Below are positions 1 to 11,088 of a stretch of DNA of 64,000 nucleotides, piece by piece. A program made the position numbers and the translations under genes. Below the pieces are notes generated by a model. That model was given only the letters and a program-made list of their open reading frames with translations, had not been told where the DNA came from and did no database searches. Source of the stretch: Byssothecium circinans. Taxonomy: Eukaryota > Ascomycota > Dothideomycetes > Pleosporales > Massarinaceae. Numbering within the stretch: position 1 is the stretch's first letter; every line of letters starts with the position of its first letter. Location of the stretch: NCBI GenBank assembly GCA_010015675.1, contig ML976996.1, positions 159,736 to 223,735 of the forward strand, in the 5' to 3' direction.

Positions 1-1429
1 GATAGCTGCAAGTGCAGCCTCAATTGAGCTCATATTGATAGAGTTGTCGTGTATTGAACTTTGGTGGCTATCGCGATTTTGGTGTTCGGAGCGGGCGTTA
101 CGCCGTCCCGGGCGTTACGCCGTCACGCAGGGTAGTGTAGATAAAGGGAGGGGATCGGAGAGACGAGGACAATGTACTTGATGTTGTTGCTGTTTCGCCC
201 GCAGCACTCGTCGGTACAGCTCCTTGACTGATCCTCCCCTCCGCTTAATACGCTGACCCTAGTGCTTGCCGGCAATACGACTGATACACACTCGTGCCAC
301 CATCCACATCGCTCGTGTCGGCGTCGAGCAGAGAAACGTCGCACAGCACGAAATAACTGCATGCGTACACTCGTTGACCAACAACCGCACTTTGTCTTCT
401 CTCCCGTCGAGCCACTTGAGCTCCTCGGGACAACAGGTGCGAACCACACATCGTTACTGGTAACGCTCCACGCTCTCTGTTACATCGGTTCGCAGATGGG
501 AGAAGGGACTCAACTCACACACATGCGTCACCCAGAACCCCCCTTCCCCTTCACAAAAACTTCCGTTAACAGGGACTCGCACAGCTTGGATGAACCGCGA
601 GATCGCCCCAGATCGCCGACGACTTCGAGGCATTGGTTTATGCAGGCGGGAAGGAGGAAGTAGCTTTTCTCGAGTTTGATGGTGGTGCTGAGGGTTGTTG
701 GGCCGGTGAGGGCGAGGGAGATGGCGATGATGGTGGGAAGGAGGAGGGTTGCTAGGATAAAGGGGGAGGGTTAATAGGATAAAAAGGAGGGTTGACAGGA
801 TAGTGATGGTGATAGTGATAGTAGTGGTGGCGGCGGAAAGGCGGGGAGGGGTATGGTTTCTTCGTTCCTTGGGAGTGTTGGGATGTATGGGCTGGATGCT
901 GCTGGTACCATACGTAGGGTAAGGAAAATCAACCCACACTCACTCCAGGAGGCCGTCGAAGCGTGTGTATCTGCCTCCCTGACTAGGCATCTGATGAGGC
1001 TGAACGCCGACCTGTCTAGCTCAACACCTTTGTCTAAACACAGTTAATGCACCTATCTACCCGTCTAGTTTCAGACGAGTGAATAAAGCGCCGTGCATGA
1101 CTGCATCGTGGCTCACTTTCACGATGACGGGGACGAGAAGCTGAAGTCGCACGAGCCAATCGTGGTCTGGAGGATATAATAGCATTGAATCTGGCGGAGG
1201 GTACCAAGGAAGTCACGGATGGTGGCGATGGGACGTTCCGTTTGTTGACGATGCGTGTGCGTTCTCCTGTTCGCGGGGTTTGAGTTCGAGGGTAGGGGAA
1301 GGAGTGAGAGAAGGCAAGAGGGATACTATCACGTTCAGTACTCTCCGAATCGATGTTGTATGTTGATTGACTACCTATTCCTATCTCTTATGCTCACCCC
1401 GTACTCCCCAATCGAGCACACACAGACCT
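1..1429. other. gene-poor left edge
   Basis: Several short overlapping frames exist on both strands (for example 262-663), but none has a recognisable domain, a signal peptide or convincing splice signals. The only suggestive part is the broken hydrophobic reading at 638-911. A short direct repeat of the type 'gggcgttacgccgtc' occurs near 95-125. Nothing else is seen. Confidence 0.4.
638..911 (-). pseudogene. possible decayed small membrane protein
   Basis: Read on the minus strand, an ATG at 911 opens a proline-rich stretch. A second frame then carries a Thr/Ile run and a hydrophobic segment (LSTLLFILLTLPL), and a third frame ends with another hydrophobic segment (LATLLLPTIIAISLALTG) and a stop at 638. 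No single frame holds all three pieces, and no splice sites join them convincingly. It could be a frameshifted membrane-protein gene or chance low-complexity sequence. The family is not recognised. Confidence 0.22.
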
Positions 1430-2341
1430 CTACAACCCATCAATCCCCATCTTCGCAAGCACCCCCACCAAATCCACATCAACCACCTTCTCCCAGTCCC
1501 TCTCCGGCCCCCAAAGAACCGTCAACCCGCGGCCCTCAACCTCCCCCACCAAACCCCTCAGCAACGGACTGGTCTTCTTCACGCTCGGATACGCGTCGAA
1601 CTCGACCTTGTCGATGGTCGGCAGATGCGTAAACAGCCCCTGTATCAACTCGACGCAGAACCGTGTGTAAAACTCATCTCCCTGTTTATGCCTGAACCCA
1701 TTGAAGATGTCGGAGCTCGCGGGGTCGCACTCGACAAACACTTTGAGCATATGCACTCTCTTCACCTCCACCAACCGTAGTCGTCGCCGGTTATTAAGAC
1801 GCTCGTCAATGACCCATCCCTTCGGCGGCTTCGTCCAGCCCGGTCCGAGCCGCAGCTCGAGCTTGGTGATGTGCCCTCTGTACGTCGGCGATAGCCGCGA
1901 CAGCAGAGCGTACTTTGTGTGGAAGAAGCGCCCATGGATGGGGAAGATGCGGAAGGTGTTCAGGCTGTAGAAGATGCGCGAGGCTTCGGCGTGGATCTGG
2001 CGGGACACGAAGAAGAGGCGCAAAGAGGGGATGAGGGTGCGGCTGTTGGAGGGGTCGAGGTCGAGGGTTTTGGGGGACACGAGGAGGAGCTCGTAGATGC
2101 GGAGGCGGAGTTCGTAGGGGAGCGCGAGGAAGGGGAAGGGCTGCTTTGCTCGGGAGGGGGCGCTGGAGGGTTCGTCGAGCGTGCGGTCGGTGTCTTCGTC
2201 GTCGGTGACGGGTGTGTCGAGACCCATAGCATCGAGGCGGGCGACGAGCTCGTCAATGTCTTTGGTCTTCATGCGTGTGCCGGTAGGTATAGACGGTGCC
2301 TGAGCATGTCGCTGCAGCGCGGCGTGCGCTTTCACCTTCAT
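1430..2341 (-). CDS. 2EXR / F-box-like domain protein
   Basis: Single-exon gene of 303 residues, read from the first ATG of the frame at 2341; the frame stays open a few codons upstream but without another ATG. After a disordered, acidic N-terminus (about residues 1-65) comes the signature FPFLALPYELRLRIYELLLV, typical of fungal 2EXR domains: an F-box-like helix followed by a Leu-rich fold. A second conserved piece follows (FFVSRQIHAEASRIFY). Such proteins are abundant in Dothideomycetes and mostly uncharacterised; a role as a protein-interaction adaptor is inferred only. Four related genes lie between 9.0 and 16.5 kb. This one differs in having no intron inside the ELR helix codon. Confidence 0.78.
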   Translation of the reverse strand: MKVKAHAALQRHAQAPSIPTGTRMKTKDIDELVARLDAMGLDTPVTDDEDTDRTLDEPSSAPSRAKQPFPFLALPYELRLRIYELLLVSPKTLDLDPSNSRTLIPSLRLFFVSRQIHAEASRIFYSLNTFRIFPIHGRFFHTKYALLSRLSPTYRGHITKLELRLGPGWTKPPKGWVIDERLNNRRRLRLVEVKRVHMLKVFVECDPASSDIFNGFRHKQGDEFYTRFCVELIQGLFTHLPTIDKVEFDAYPSVKKTSPLLRGLVGEVEGRGLTVLWGPERDWEKVVDVDLVGVLAKMGIDGL

Positions 2342-3062
2342 TGCGCCTGCGGGCTTCGTCACGATGGGTGAGGTCGTGGTTGCAGTGTATGCGATGACGC
2401 GCTCTAAAGCGAGTGCGCGGGAACGCTGGTCGCTTTAGAGGCGCCTATGCGTCCATCGTGTCGCCAGATGAATGCGAGTCTCAATACAAAGTAGAGGAAG
2501 GGTGTATAATCAACGTCGAGACACAGGAGGGAGGGGCAAAGATCACGAAATAAGCCGCTCACTCGTTCTAGTGGCGAAGAAAATCACGTAGATACAGTGC
2601 AGAGATGTCTCGAAGCCACGGGACCGCCAACCTAGTAATCAAAGGAAGGCAGTTCTTGGAAAGCCAGGATGTTCGTTCTCCCCAGCTAATACAACCGTCG
2701 ACTTATGTAGGAGAAAAGTGTAGGTCAAATTTTCTGGGTGTTCAACTTTCTATGAAGGAGAAAAGAGGACAGCGGGTGCAGAAGACTTTTATCGGCAGAC
2801 CGAGGCAAGATGACTAAGCGGTGGGTGGCTGGTGCGCGATGGGTTGGGGGATGGGATGGAACCAGGTCTTGAACTGGATACTGGACCTTTGCTATGATTA
2901 TTTTCATTTGGAGCATGCAATTTCCTCGCAATTCTAGTAGGTATAATCAGATTTTAGTACGCATATATATGCACAGCTGTAATAAAGACAAAAACGCTCT
3001 TCTACTTCGTTCCACTCAATAACCACAACCTCTATCAACCGCAGCAATTTCTCTCACCCCTC
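2342..3062. other. intergenic, no gene seen
   Basis: Only short chance frames are present. The segment separates two minus-strand genes and so should contain the promoter of the 2EXR gene and the 3' end of the hydrolase-like gene. No repeat or RNA gene is recognised. Confidence 0.4.
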
Positions 3063-4223
3063 TCACTGATTGCAAGTGATCCTATCACAAGCCAACAACG
3101 CAATGTCACCCTCCTCCTCCACAATCTCCTGCGGTTCTGCCCACCTCTTTCCGATAACAGCACTCTCAATCCCTCTCTTCTGCCCGCCCACAAACTGGAG
3201 CTGCTCGTTACCAACAACACCAGTCGTGACCTTGCCGTTGCTAGGGGCGCCGATACCCTGGACAGTTCCATCACCACCCTGCACAACATTCGAGTAGCTC
3301 GACAGCATAGTCTGCACACCGGACGAGAAACCTTGTCCATCAAACTCGCAATGACCCCCGGTAGGCGTATTGTCGACGGTCTGCTTGGCATTGATCTGAT
3401 CAGCCGTCAAACCCTGCTGCGCAGCAATCTGCTCATACGCCGTGACAGCCTGCGGAATACTCCCCTGCAACAGCGTCAACTCGCTCTGCGTGCTCTGGAA
3501 ATGGATCCTCGTATTCGCCACACTGGCAGCATCCACGACAGCGACTTGAGGAGGCATGCCTCCACAGTTCAGCTCAACAGCGCTGTTGGGGTAGTTTTGC
3601 ATCTGTGCGGGGATGAAAAATCCAGACATGGTGAGGGCGCCGCCAGAGACGCCGGTGAAGACTACCGCGTTCTTGTCGAAGGCGACCATCTGCGGCATCG
3701 TCGTTTGGATGAAGTCGTTTACGGCTTGTGAGTGGGCGACGCCGTCGGTACGTTGGAGGCCACTGCCTCCGCCCCAGAAGAGGTTGTCGTTGGGTGCGAG
3801 GAGGACCACGCCCATGGTGTTGGCTTGGACAGCTTGGTTGGGGAACTTGACGAAGGAGTCGCCGCCATCACCGTGGAGGAGGACATTGACACCTAAAATA
3901 CATTAGTCATACATTTCCTCAACCTGTGGAAGAGACGGACCCATCGTTCCATTCGGGCTCGTAGCCGCCGCACCAGGCACCCCTGAAGCAGCCATGAACT
4001 GATCAGCAGGCGCAGCGATCTTGAAGCGAATAGGCAGGCCATTGACCTGAGCCGTAGCATCGAGAATCATAGAGCCATCTGTGGCTTGAGAAACGCCCTG
4101 GGGGATCTGTGCTACCTGTGCAGCAGCCGTCTGAGCCTTTCCCTTTCCCTTTCCCTTGCCTCCTCGCTGGGGTGCACAAGCCGCGAGAGCGACGAGCGAC
4201 GCAAATACGATTCTGCCGTACAT
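3063..4223 (-). CDS. secreted alpha/beta-hydrolase-like protein
   Basis: Two exons, 4223-3941 and 3892-3063, give 370 residues. The 48-nt intron has donor GTCCGT, a TGACTAATG branch point and acceptor TTTTAG, and joins ...NGTM to GVNVLLHGDGG in frame. The N-terminus (MYGRIVFASLVALAACA) is a signal peptide, followed by a Gly/Lys repeat (GKGKGKGK). LLHGDGGD looks like an oxyanion-loop strand. GVSGG, about 55 residues after the LLAPND strand, fits a G-x-S-x-G nucleophile elbow. A late PTGGHCEFDGQG could supply a His. Together these suggest a secreted serine hydrolase or esterase. The substrate is unknown; similar Dothideomycete proteins are often mislabelled as cyclin-like F-box proteins. Confidence 0.72.
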
Positions 4224-5518
4224 GGAGAAGAACTGTCTGGTGCTTTTGGAAAGAAGAGTGCACTGCACCGAATATAGAATATAATAAAAATTATGAACGA
4301 GAAACGAATAAAAAGAACAGAGAATACGAGCGGACCGGCCGAAGACTAGAAGTGAATAATCCAAAAAAACTAAACTCCACAAAGCAGAGCGAGAGGATGG
4401 AGAGGGAGAAGGCGAGATCCGGAGAAGCGAAGTGGATGTTACCTACTTTAGAGATGGTGTTCTTGTGCGAGATCAAACATCATGAGTAGCCAAGCAACAC
4501 GCATCAGTCCATCCGAATGCTTGCTAATCTTGATTGAGCTTGACAACCCGCGTTGCAGTGCTCTTATTAGCGGAAGTGGTTTGATGTTCCTCTGCTGTCG
4601 CAAACAGGGTCGGAAAGGGAGGTTTTGAAGGCATCCCTGTTTCGCTTGGCGCACTGGGGCTCTGCTTTTGCTCCGAGGGTGTACGCACACGTTGTTTAGG
4701 TATTGTGGGGAAGGAAACTGGAATTATTCTTCCTATTTCAAGACGCCAGAAAACAGTGTATTAATGAGCTTGTAAATGTGTGGAGAGTTAAACTGAGAAG
4801 GTCGTGTTGATGTGAGAAAGGAGTCGTCTGGTGGTGGAAAGACAAGTACCTCAGAACGCACTCGTGCCCGGTAGTTCCTGCCTCGTCGCCTCGCCTCACA
4901 AACGTGCGTGAAACATCATGAAGCTTGAATCAGGCCGATTCAGGCGCCTGGGAGTTTTGCCTCGTCCTGTAACTGCAGTCTCAATTTGTCAAATACCTAG
5001 GCAAGTGAAGAAATGCAGTCCGTCACACTGATGGAGAAACAATTTTCTCAAACCGTGCACTAAACATTCCTGTTTCTGTGGCGCCATATGGCGTTACCCA
5101 TCTACACAGTATACGCCTCAAAACGACAAGCTTGGCGTCAGCAACAAGTCAGGCTACACCATGTTTGTGAGTGCAATCAGCCCTTCACATCAATTGTGAG
5201 CGGCCGTGGAAGATATATCAATAAGTGCGGTAGCGCTCAAACTTCAATTCGCACACTCGCACACCCTCGAATATTCTTGATCATCGGTCGTGGGCTGCTG
5301 CGCAACCGAAATGTTCATTCGACATCGTAACCTAGATACCGCCGTGAGACTGTACAAGCCGCCATGGTCCCAGTGGGATGAATATTGGACACTGGTATGA
5401 CTTTCCAAAGGATCACATTGCTATCTTTTCGCAATGACTATCCCAGAGCCTTCGCCCCATAATGCATTTCGCCGTTCCTGAACCCATGAATGTTGAGAAG
5501 AGTTGGAAAAGAGACACC
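4224..5518. other. intergenic, no gene seen
   Basis: This is the upstream region of the hydrolase-like gene and the 3' flank of the uL14 gene. Only short frames without recognisable motifs are found. The first 200 bases upstream of the hydrolase ATG are A-rich on the plus strand, consistent with a pyrimidine-rich leader on the coding strand. Confidence 0.4.
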
Positions 5519-6165
5519 TCACATGACGACACCGGAGTTGCTGGCAATACGCTGTCCATTTGTTAGCTATTATCCTCCCACAAAGACGGGGTATGCGCAC
5601 CGGCCACAGCTCAGCAGCCTCCTTTCCGACGGGACCAGTGATGGCAGAACCCTTCATCTCGCCCTTCGGGTTGACAATGACGCCTGCGTTGTCCTCGAAA
5701 TACAGGTAGACACCGTCTGCCCTCCTCCACGGCTTGCTCTGTCGGACGACAACGGCGGGCATGACCTTCTTCCTCAGCTCCGGCTTTCCCTTCTTGACGG
5801 TGGCCATGACCATGTCACCGACACCGGCGGCGGGGAGACGGTTGAGTCGAGCACCGATGCCCTTGACGGAGATGATGTAGAGGTTACGGGCCCCCGAATT
5901 GTCGCAGCAGTTCATGACCGCACCGCTGTTTCCAATTAGCCTTCACTTTTCCCAGCAACCCCAAAATTGCAATCCTTCAATATCGATGGGTGTTTTCGGG
6001 CATCGTATCGCGGGAAAACGTACACAGGGAGACCGAGAGTCATCTTGAGCTTGTTGCCAGAGGCACCACCTCGACTGCGCCCAAGTCAGTATAATTCTCA
6101 ACGTTGCCCGCTTCAGTGGGGTTTCTTTTCTAGGGCTCGGCGCATACATACCCGCGTTTGGACAT
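5519..6165 (-). CDS. RPL23: 60S ribosomal protein uL14 (L23)
   Basis: Four exons (6165-6152, 6074-6024, 5925-5601, 5551-5519) encode 140 residues, the standard eukaryotic uL14 length. The first exon is only 14 nt and ends inside the Gly codon of MSKRG. All three introns are GT-AG and joining them keeps frame: [17 protein letters not shown], then [18 protein letters not shown], and finally AAELWP joined to [10 protein letters not shown]. The protein is a core component of the large ribosomal subunit near the sarcin-ricin loop and the subunit interface. Conserved stretches such as [27 protein letters not shown] are intact, so this is a functional housekeeping gene. Without splicing only the central exon reads as coding, which gives a wrong C-terminus. 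Confidence 0.97.
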
Positions 6166-7068
6166 TGTGACGGATTATCGGGAAGTGTATTCGTGAGGTG
6201 GTTTGGGTGCGTCGTCGCGAGTTGTCGTGTCGATGAGGTCAAAGTTGGAATAATTGCGCCGCGGCAACGATTGTGCGGGCTCTCGCTTCAACGAAAATCC
6301 GCGGCGCTAGCCTATTCAGGTAAGCGCGGAATCTCAACACCATCAATACATCACGATGGGTATCTCATCTTCTTCATCAAATAGCTTTCACCTCCATCGT
6401 TGTTTCAGATGATAATCCTATCATTCTACCTGATTTCATGGCTATTGCGTCCCATCGTGGTCGCTGGACACACATCAATTCCGATGCTTTCATCAATATC
6501 AACGCGTAAACCGCCTCTATCCTTTATCCCATCTGGTCTTTGCGCTTCGAAATCTTCATTATCTTGATGCCTTTAAATTTCTCTTTCTATGGTATACCCG
6601 ACTGCTTGCTGATCTGTACCTCCTGCCATGCTCCATGTCATCGCAGCAAGTCCCGATCCGATACATGACAGTGATATTTTCAAGAGGCACAGATCAGAGC
6701 GGAGGAGCATGAACTACTCCATTATGTAAAGAGGTCCCTAAGAAGCCACAGGGAGTCTAAAGCACTCTTCTTGTTCACTCGGTGCTATCGCTGACGCTGA
6801 CGCTGTTTGCTCTGCTCTTTCCCTCCACGGCGGCCGACGTTGACGGCCGCCTTATTGTGACGACAGTGTGAGCAGAAGCGGAAGCCGCGACAACAACAAA
6901 CAGCAGGACGTGACGTCAAGAATACCTCCGACAACAAAACCTTCTCTCACCACCACCGCACGTTTCTACTCCACCACTCGCTTTCCATCACCACATTCGT
7001 TCTCTCTTAAAATTCCACTCGTTCTGTCTCTCAATCCTTCATCCCCTTCTTTCTGCAAATCTTTCGCC
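6166..7068. other. divergent intergenic region, uL14 / Ser-Thr-rich protein
   Basis: This shared upstream region separates uL14 (minus strand) from the secreted Ser/Thr-rich gene (plus strand). A 13-nt GC-rich inverted repeat with arms near 6828 and 6841 (ggcggc-cgacgttgacg-gccgcc) could form a small hairpin. The 150 bases before the 7069 ATG are rich in CT and CCACC, as in many fungal 5' leaders. No gene seen. Confidence 0.4.
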
Positions 7069-8364
7069 ATGAAAGCTGTCCAGCTCGCTGCTTGGCTCCT
7101 GCCGGCTGTCGCCTATGCGGGCACCGTCTTCAACTCCACGGTGCCGTCCAGCACTACGAGCCACACCCATCACCTTTCGAGTCCGGTGCTTTCCTCAACC
7201 TCAAGCGCCAGCATTTCCAAGTCAAGCGCTAACCTCTCTACCTCGAGCGTTGCCGTTTCCAGCTCCGAGGAAGTCACCTTCACTACCGTCAAAGTCACGA
7301 CGTACAAGACCACGATCGTGACTACTCTTCCGTCCACATCGACCTCTACTCCGTCTGGCTCGTCCGGAGTTCTGTCGACGACTTCTCCGGCGACTACTTC
7401 ATCCGAGGAGGCCGCCTGCACCACCCTCGTCAAAACCACAGTCGTGACTGTCTTCCCGTCCGCTGTCTCTTCGACTTCTACCCCGGATAGCTCATCTGAG
7501 GTTCTTTTGACGAGCTATCTGACAATCACCGTTGGGGTCTCGATATCTTCATCAAGCTTGTCCTCTGGCTTGCAGAGCACAACGACAAGCAGTATCCACC
7601 TCTTCACACCGCCTTCGTTTAGTACCTCTATCCTGCCATCAACCTCTGCATCAAGCTATCCGAAGCCGTCGTCAGTCCTTCCATCGACTTATTGGCCTGT
7701 CATCAACACTACCTCTTGGAGCTCATCCGGAGTCCCATTGTCTACTGACACCAAGATTGCTTCGAGTTTCTCAACTTCATACACTGACCTGGAAAGCTTT
7801 CCGATCATTCCGCCCACGGAAACGCTACCGAGCACACCTATTTCGTCAAGCTCTCTGACCGACTTGGAGAGCTTTCCCACGGTCCTTCCTACCAGTATAA
7901 CATTCAGTTCGACGCAAATTCCGTCCACTCTCACTTCCACCAATTACACTAAACCGCCGTCAGTTCTTCCGTCGACCTTCTGGCCGAACATCACTTCATC
8001 GTACGAAACGTCTACTTCATCATCGATTCTCACATCCAGTCTCTCGTCGACGACAAGCCCTACTGGCTCCACCAGGAGCCTTCCTGCTCTTCCATCGACC
8101 TACAAGCCTAGCCCCCGCCCTTCCACATCTTCGAGCTCGCTGAACGGGGTGACAAGCACTGAGGGTACTCTGTTCTCATCTGCTATGTCCTCTTCCTGGA
8201 CTAACAGCACGGGAACCATACCTTCGACCTTCTCGACACGATCACTACCTCTCACCCTCACCAATCCGCTGAGGACGAGCACGAGCAGCAGCTCGGAGGC
8301 CGATCTCACATCAGGCTATGCCGTCCCGACTGAGCCGGCGTACAACTATGCAGTGGTTGGCTGA
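7069..8364 (+). CDS. secreted Ser/Thr-rich cell-wall-type protein
   Basis: Single exon of 431 residues from ATG 7069, chosen because it opens a clear signal peptide (MKAVQLAAWLLPAVAYA). The frame is open further upstream but that stretch looks like leader sequence. The mature part is almost entirely Ser, Thr and Pro with scattered Asn-x-Ser/Thr sites, so it should be heavily O-glycosylated. Degenerate internal repeats are visible: KPSSVLPSTYWP, KPPSVLPSTFWP and LPALPSTYKP, plus two copies of TDLESFP. The C-terminus (EPAYNYAVVG) has no hydrophobic tail, so no classical GPI anchor is predicted. It is probably a wall or extracellular matrix protein; no catalytic domain is seen. Confidence 0.75.
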   Translation: MKAVQLAAWLLPAVAYAGTVFNSTVPSSTTSHTHHLSSPVLSSTSSASISKSSANLSTSSVAVSSSEEVTFTTVKVTTYKTTIVTTLPSTSTSTPSGSSGVLSTTSPATTSSEEAACTTLVKTTVVTVFPSAVSSTSTPDSSSEVLLTSYLTITVGVSISSSSLSSGLQSTTTSSIHLFTPPSFSTSILPSTSASSYPKPSSVLPSTYWPVINTTSWSSSGVPLSTDTKIASSFSTSYTDLESFPIIPPTETLPSTPISSSSLTDLESFPTVLPTSITFSSTQIPSTLTSTNYTKPPSVLPSTFWPNITSSYETSTSSSILTSSLSSTTSPTGSTRSLPALPSTYKPSPRPSTSSSSLNGVTSTEGTLFSSAMSSSWTNSTGTIPSTFSTRSLPLTLTNPLRTSTSSSSEADLTSGYAVPTEPAYNYAVVG

Positions 8365-9088
8365 TGGGTCAACTGGATTATGTTGTGGTGTCATGTTCCC
8401 TTGAGACCATAGTCATCTGATATGACTTCATGTCGCATTCACTTCTCGCAAGATCATGCATAATGTTTGTGTTTCTTTCCATCTCTCAAAAGTTGAGGGT
8501 ATGTTCAACCAAGGATGGCGTGTACCTAAAATAATATGAAGCTTCGTGCCTTTATGTTACCTGTCTTGAGTGATGAACGCTGCCGTGACTACCGTTGCCT
8601 CCTTCTCTTCCCTCATTTCTGTCATTACTTCCTGAATATATATGCTTCGCGTACTATCAGTGCTACACCAACTTTGTAAAGTGTATCCGGATTTTTGAGA
8701 CGCGATCGAGCATGGTTTTGACGTGGACCTGTTTAGAATAATGGTTGAGGTGAGTCCATATCTTGTGAACGATGGGCACGACACAGAACACATCGAACTT
8801 GCACTTAGTAAAAAACACGGACCATGACAGAGAAGAAAATGCTGGAAGAGTAAAATGCCTATACCCGATACGTTAATTAAATATATAACCGCTGTTGGAC
8901 TGAACAATAGTTGGCAGTTCCGTACAGTTCAGTACTCTCCCACCAGCCTAGCATCGGCTCCCCCCTATATAGCGACTTCTCCTGGGCACCTCCGCTCGAG
9001 ACATTAGATCACTTTCTCCCACTTGCACTCAGGCCTCTACTGTCCAACAACCGCCCATCTAACATGGCCTCCCCCTTGACCCATTCCC
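8365..9088. other. intergenic, no gene seen
   Basis: This lies between the 3' ends of a plus-strand and a minus-strand gene, so it holds convergent 3' flanks. Short frames on the minus strand (8557-8907) show no domain. Confidence 0.4.
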
Positions 9089-10628
9089 TCAAGCCACAGT
9101 CGCAGAAGCCACCGTCACAGAAATCTCCCACTCAATCGCCTCAAACCACTCCGTCCCCTTCATCCCCACCCTCTCAAAGTACGCGTCCGCAGCCTCCATC
9201 AGGCCTCCCTGGAACGTGTCCAAACACTCCGCAACGCCCTCCTTGCTAAACTTCAATACCACTTTCAGGTCAGTCTCGTCGTTGGTCTCTGGGCCCGATG
9301 CGTGTACCTGCACCTCGATCACACTGTTCTTCCTAATATCTTCCAACCAGGCCTCGTTGGCGTGGGCGAGGAAGGCGTTGAGGTGCCTGCAGTAGGAGTA
9401 CGTGGCTATCTCGACGTTGGTGTTGAGGGCGTTTTGGGCTGTCACGTGGCGATTCCCGCAGATGGTACAGCTGGGGCGGGCGCCTTCGGAGAGGAAGTGA
9501 GGCACGAATTCCATGGTGGGGGCGGTGGTGGTGGTGCGGGTGCTGGGGGTGTGGGCAAGGAGGTTGAAGTAGGGTATCTATTTTGGAGAATGAGAGTTAG
9601 TGTTGTTCATCAATGGGCGATAGGGTGATGGTATGCATCGCGGGGAATATGTACCAGGTTCATGGGTTTCATGTGCGTCTTCTTGTCGTCATGGTCCCAG
9701 CTGATCTGCAACAGCTTGGGCGCGTTTGTGTACTGATTGGATGGAGGAGCCGCATTCTGGGCGTTCTGAGTGTTTGGCTTCGGTGGGGGATAGAAAGTAG
9801 AGAGGAATGGTTTTAGTTGATAGGGTCGGAGGCGTATGCACGTACTACCCAGAGATAAGGGGCGGTATTCGGAACGGATTTGCTTGTTCACCGCCAGTAG
9901 GCCGGCGTATGGGCGCGTCTCGTTGGGTACGAGGGCAGCGTAGTTGCTGTTGAAGATTTGAATGATATTGTACACCGGTCTGCGCATGAGGACGGGAGCC
10001 GGGTTCTCCCAGGTGGAGTAGTCTGAGTCGCTGATAGCGAACGAATAAATGCGGTTTCGGAGCTCTGGAGCGAGAATTGTTAGCCGATGAACTAGGTCGA
10101 ATACGAAGTGCAGGCTAATGTCAAAGGCTTGACAGAGCTTTGCGGAATTGAAATGGGAAAGTAAGGAGAGCCTTACCGGCCGCAAGGTCAAGGAACCGAA
10201 ATGGTTGGTCAGGCGCCGCCTTCTTCTTCGGCGTCTTGATGGCCCTGGGGTATCCCCGTGTACGCTGTTTCTTCAAGAGGGGCTCTTCGCTACTCCTGTC
10301 TGATGAGGAAGCCTCGCTGTCATAGGAAGTGCTCTCCTGGCTTCCGCTACCACCCTGTTTAGCGCGGCGGCGGCGAGCGAGCTTTCGGTTCCAATTCCGC
10401 TGATTCGTTCTGTCACCGCTCCTCTCACTTCCGCGGCTTTGGTTCGTCTCCGCCTCGTTATGCGCACGCTTCGCACCAGCCCGTCTGTTCCATTGTTAGT
10501 ATATCCCTTCCTTCTGCCTTTTCGAAGAGCGGGATATCATACGTAGTGACCCCCATCAGGCCAAGGATTGTGGCAAAGAAAGGAATTGGGTTGTTGGGAA
10601 CGAACGTGAAGGCGAGTCGGGGTACCAT
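9089..10628 (-). CDS. 2EXR-like protein, four exons
   Basis: Exons 10628-10543, 10484-10177, 10064-9655 and 9577-9089 give 430 residues. Intron 1 has a textbook TACTAAC branch point. Intron 2 splits the Glu codon of LAAELRNRIYSFA, the same place and phase as in the neighbouring paralogues. Intron 3 joins KPMNL to IPYFNLLAHT. The N-terminal 130 residues are basic and disordered, with a possible nuclear signal (ARRRRAK, LLKKQRTRG). The 2EXR region follows, with VNKQIRSEYRPL and APKLLQISWD, and then a C-terminal half containing the pair C-x2-C (CTICGNRH). Translation may instead begin at the inner Met before GVTTRAGAKR. Function is unknown; the family is F-box-like. Confidence 0.78.
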
Positions 10629-11088
10629 AAATGTAAATGTTGTGAGGTGATGTGAGGCGAGAGGGAGGAATTAGAGGAACGTGTTACATTTGAAGAGGTA
10701 AGAGTGAGAAGTACGTGGCGGGTGCCTGCGGACAGACCGCTCTTTCTACAAACGCGTGGGTGCAGTTAGGCACACGCGGGCTCCCGTGTCACACCTTGGC
10801 GGGCTCCTTTGGATTGGAAGGGTCTCACTTAAATAGCTTTATGCTCAGTGACAGTGGCAAAGTGTGACGATATTTTGTTTCGACGATGTTATCTGTTGTC
10901 GGTATGGTCGCCCAGACACTCGGGAGAGCCCCACATGGCAGTTCAATTAGGGAAGTCGACATTGTGGTCCGGATCAAGCTTTTGACACGCGTTTTTACGT
11001 ACGCGTCTTTATGTAGTACATGGTATCAGTGCATACACAATGAGAGTATTAAATACAGTGAGTACCCGATGGCTCACCTACGCATACA
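10629..11088. other. intergenic, no gene seen
   Basis: Upstream of the 9.1-10.6 kb gene and downstream of the next paralogue. Contains a tandem 'gtgaggtgatgtgaggcga' type repeat near 10640. No coding feature is recognised. Confidence 0.4.

Noticed and set aside
6868..7068. 67-residue N-terminal extension of the Ser/Thr-rich protein
   Set aside because: The signal peptide starts at the ATG at 7069, and the upstream part is pyrimidine-rich leader.
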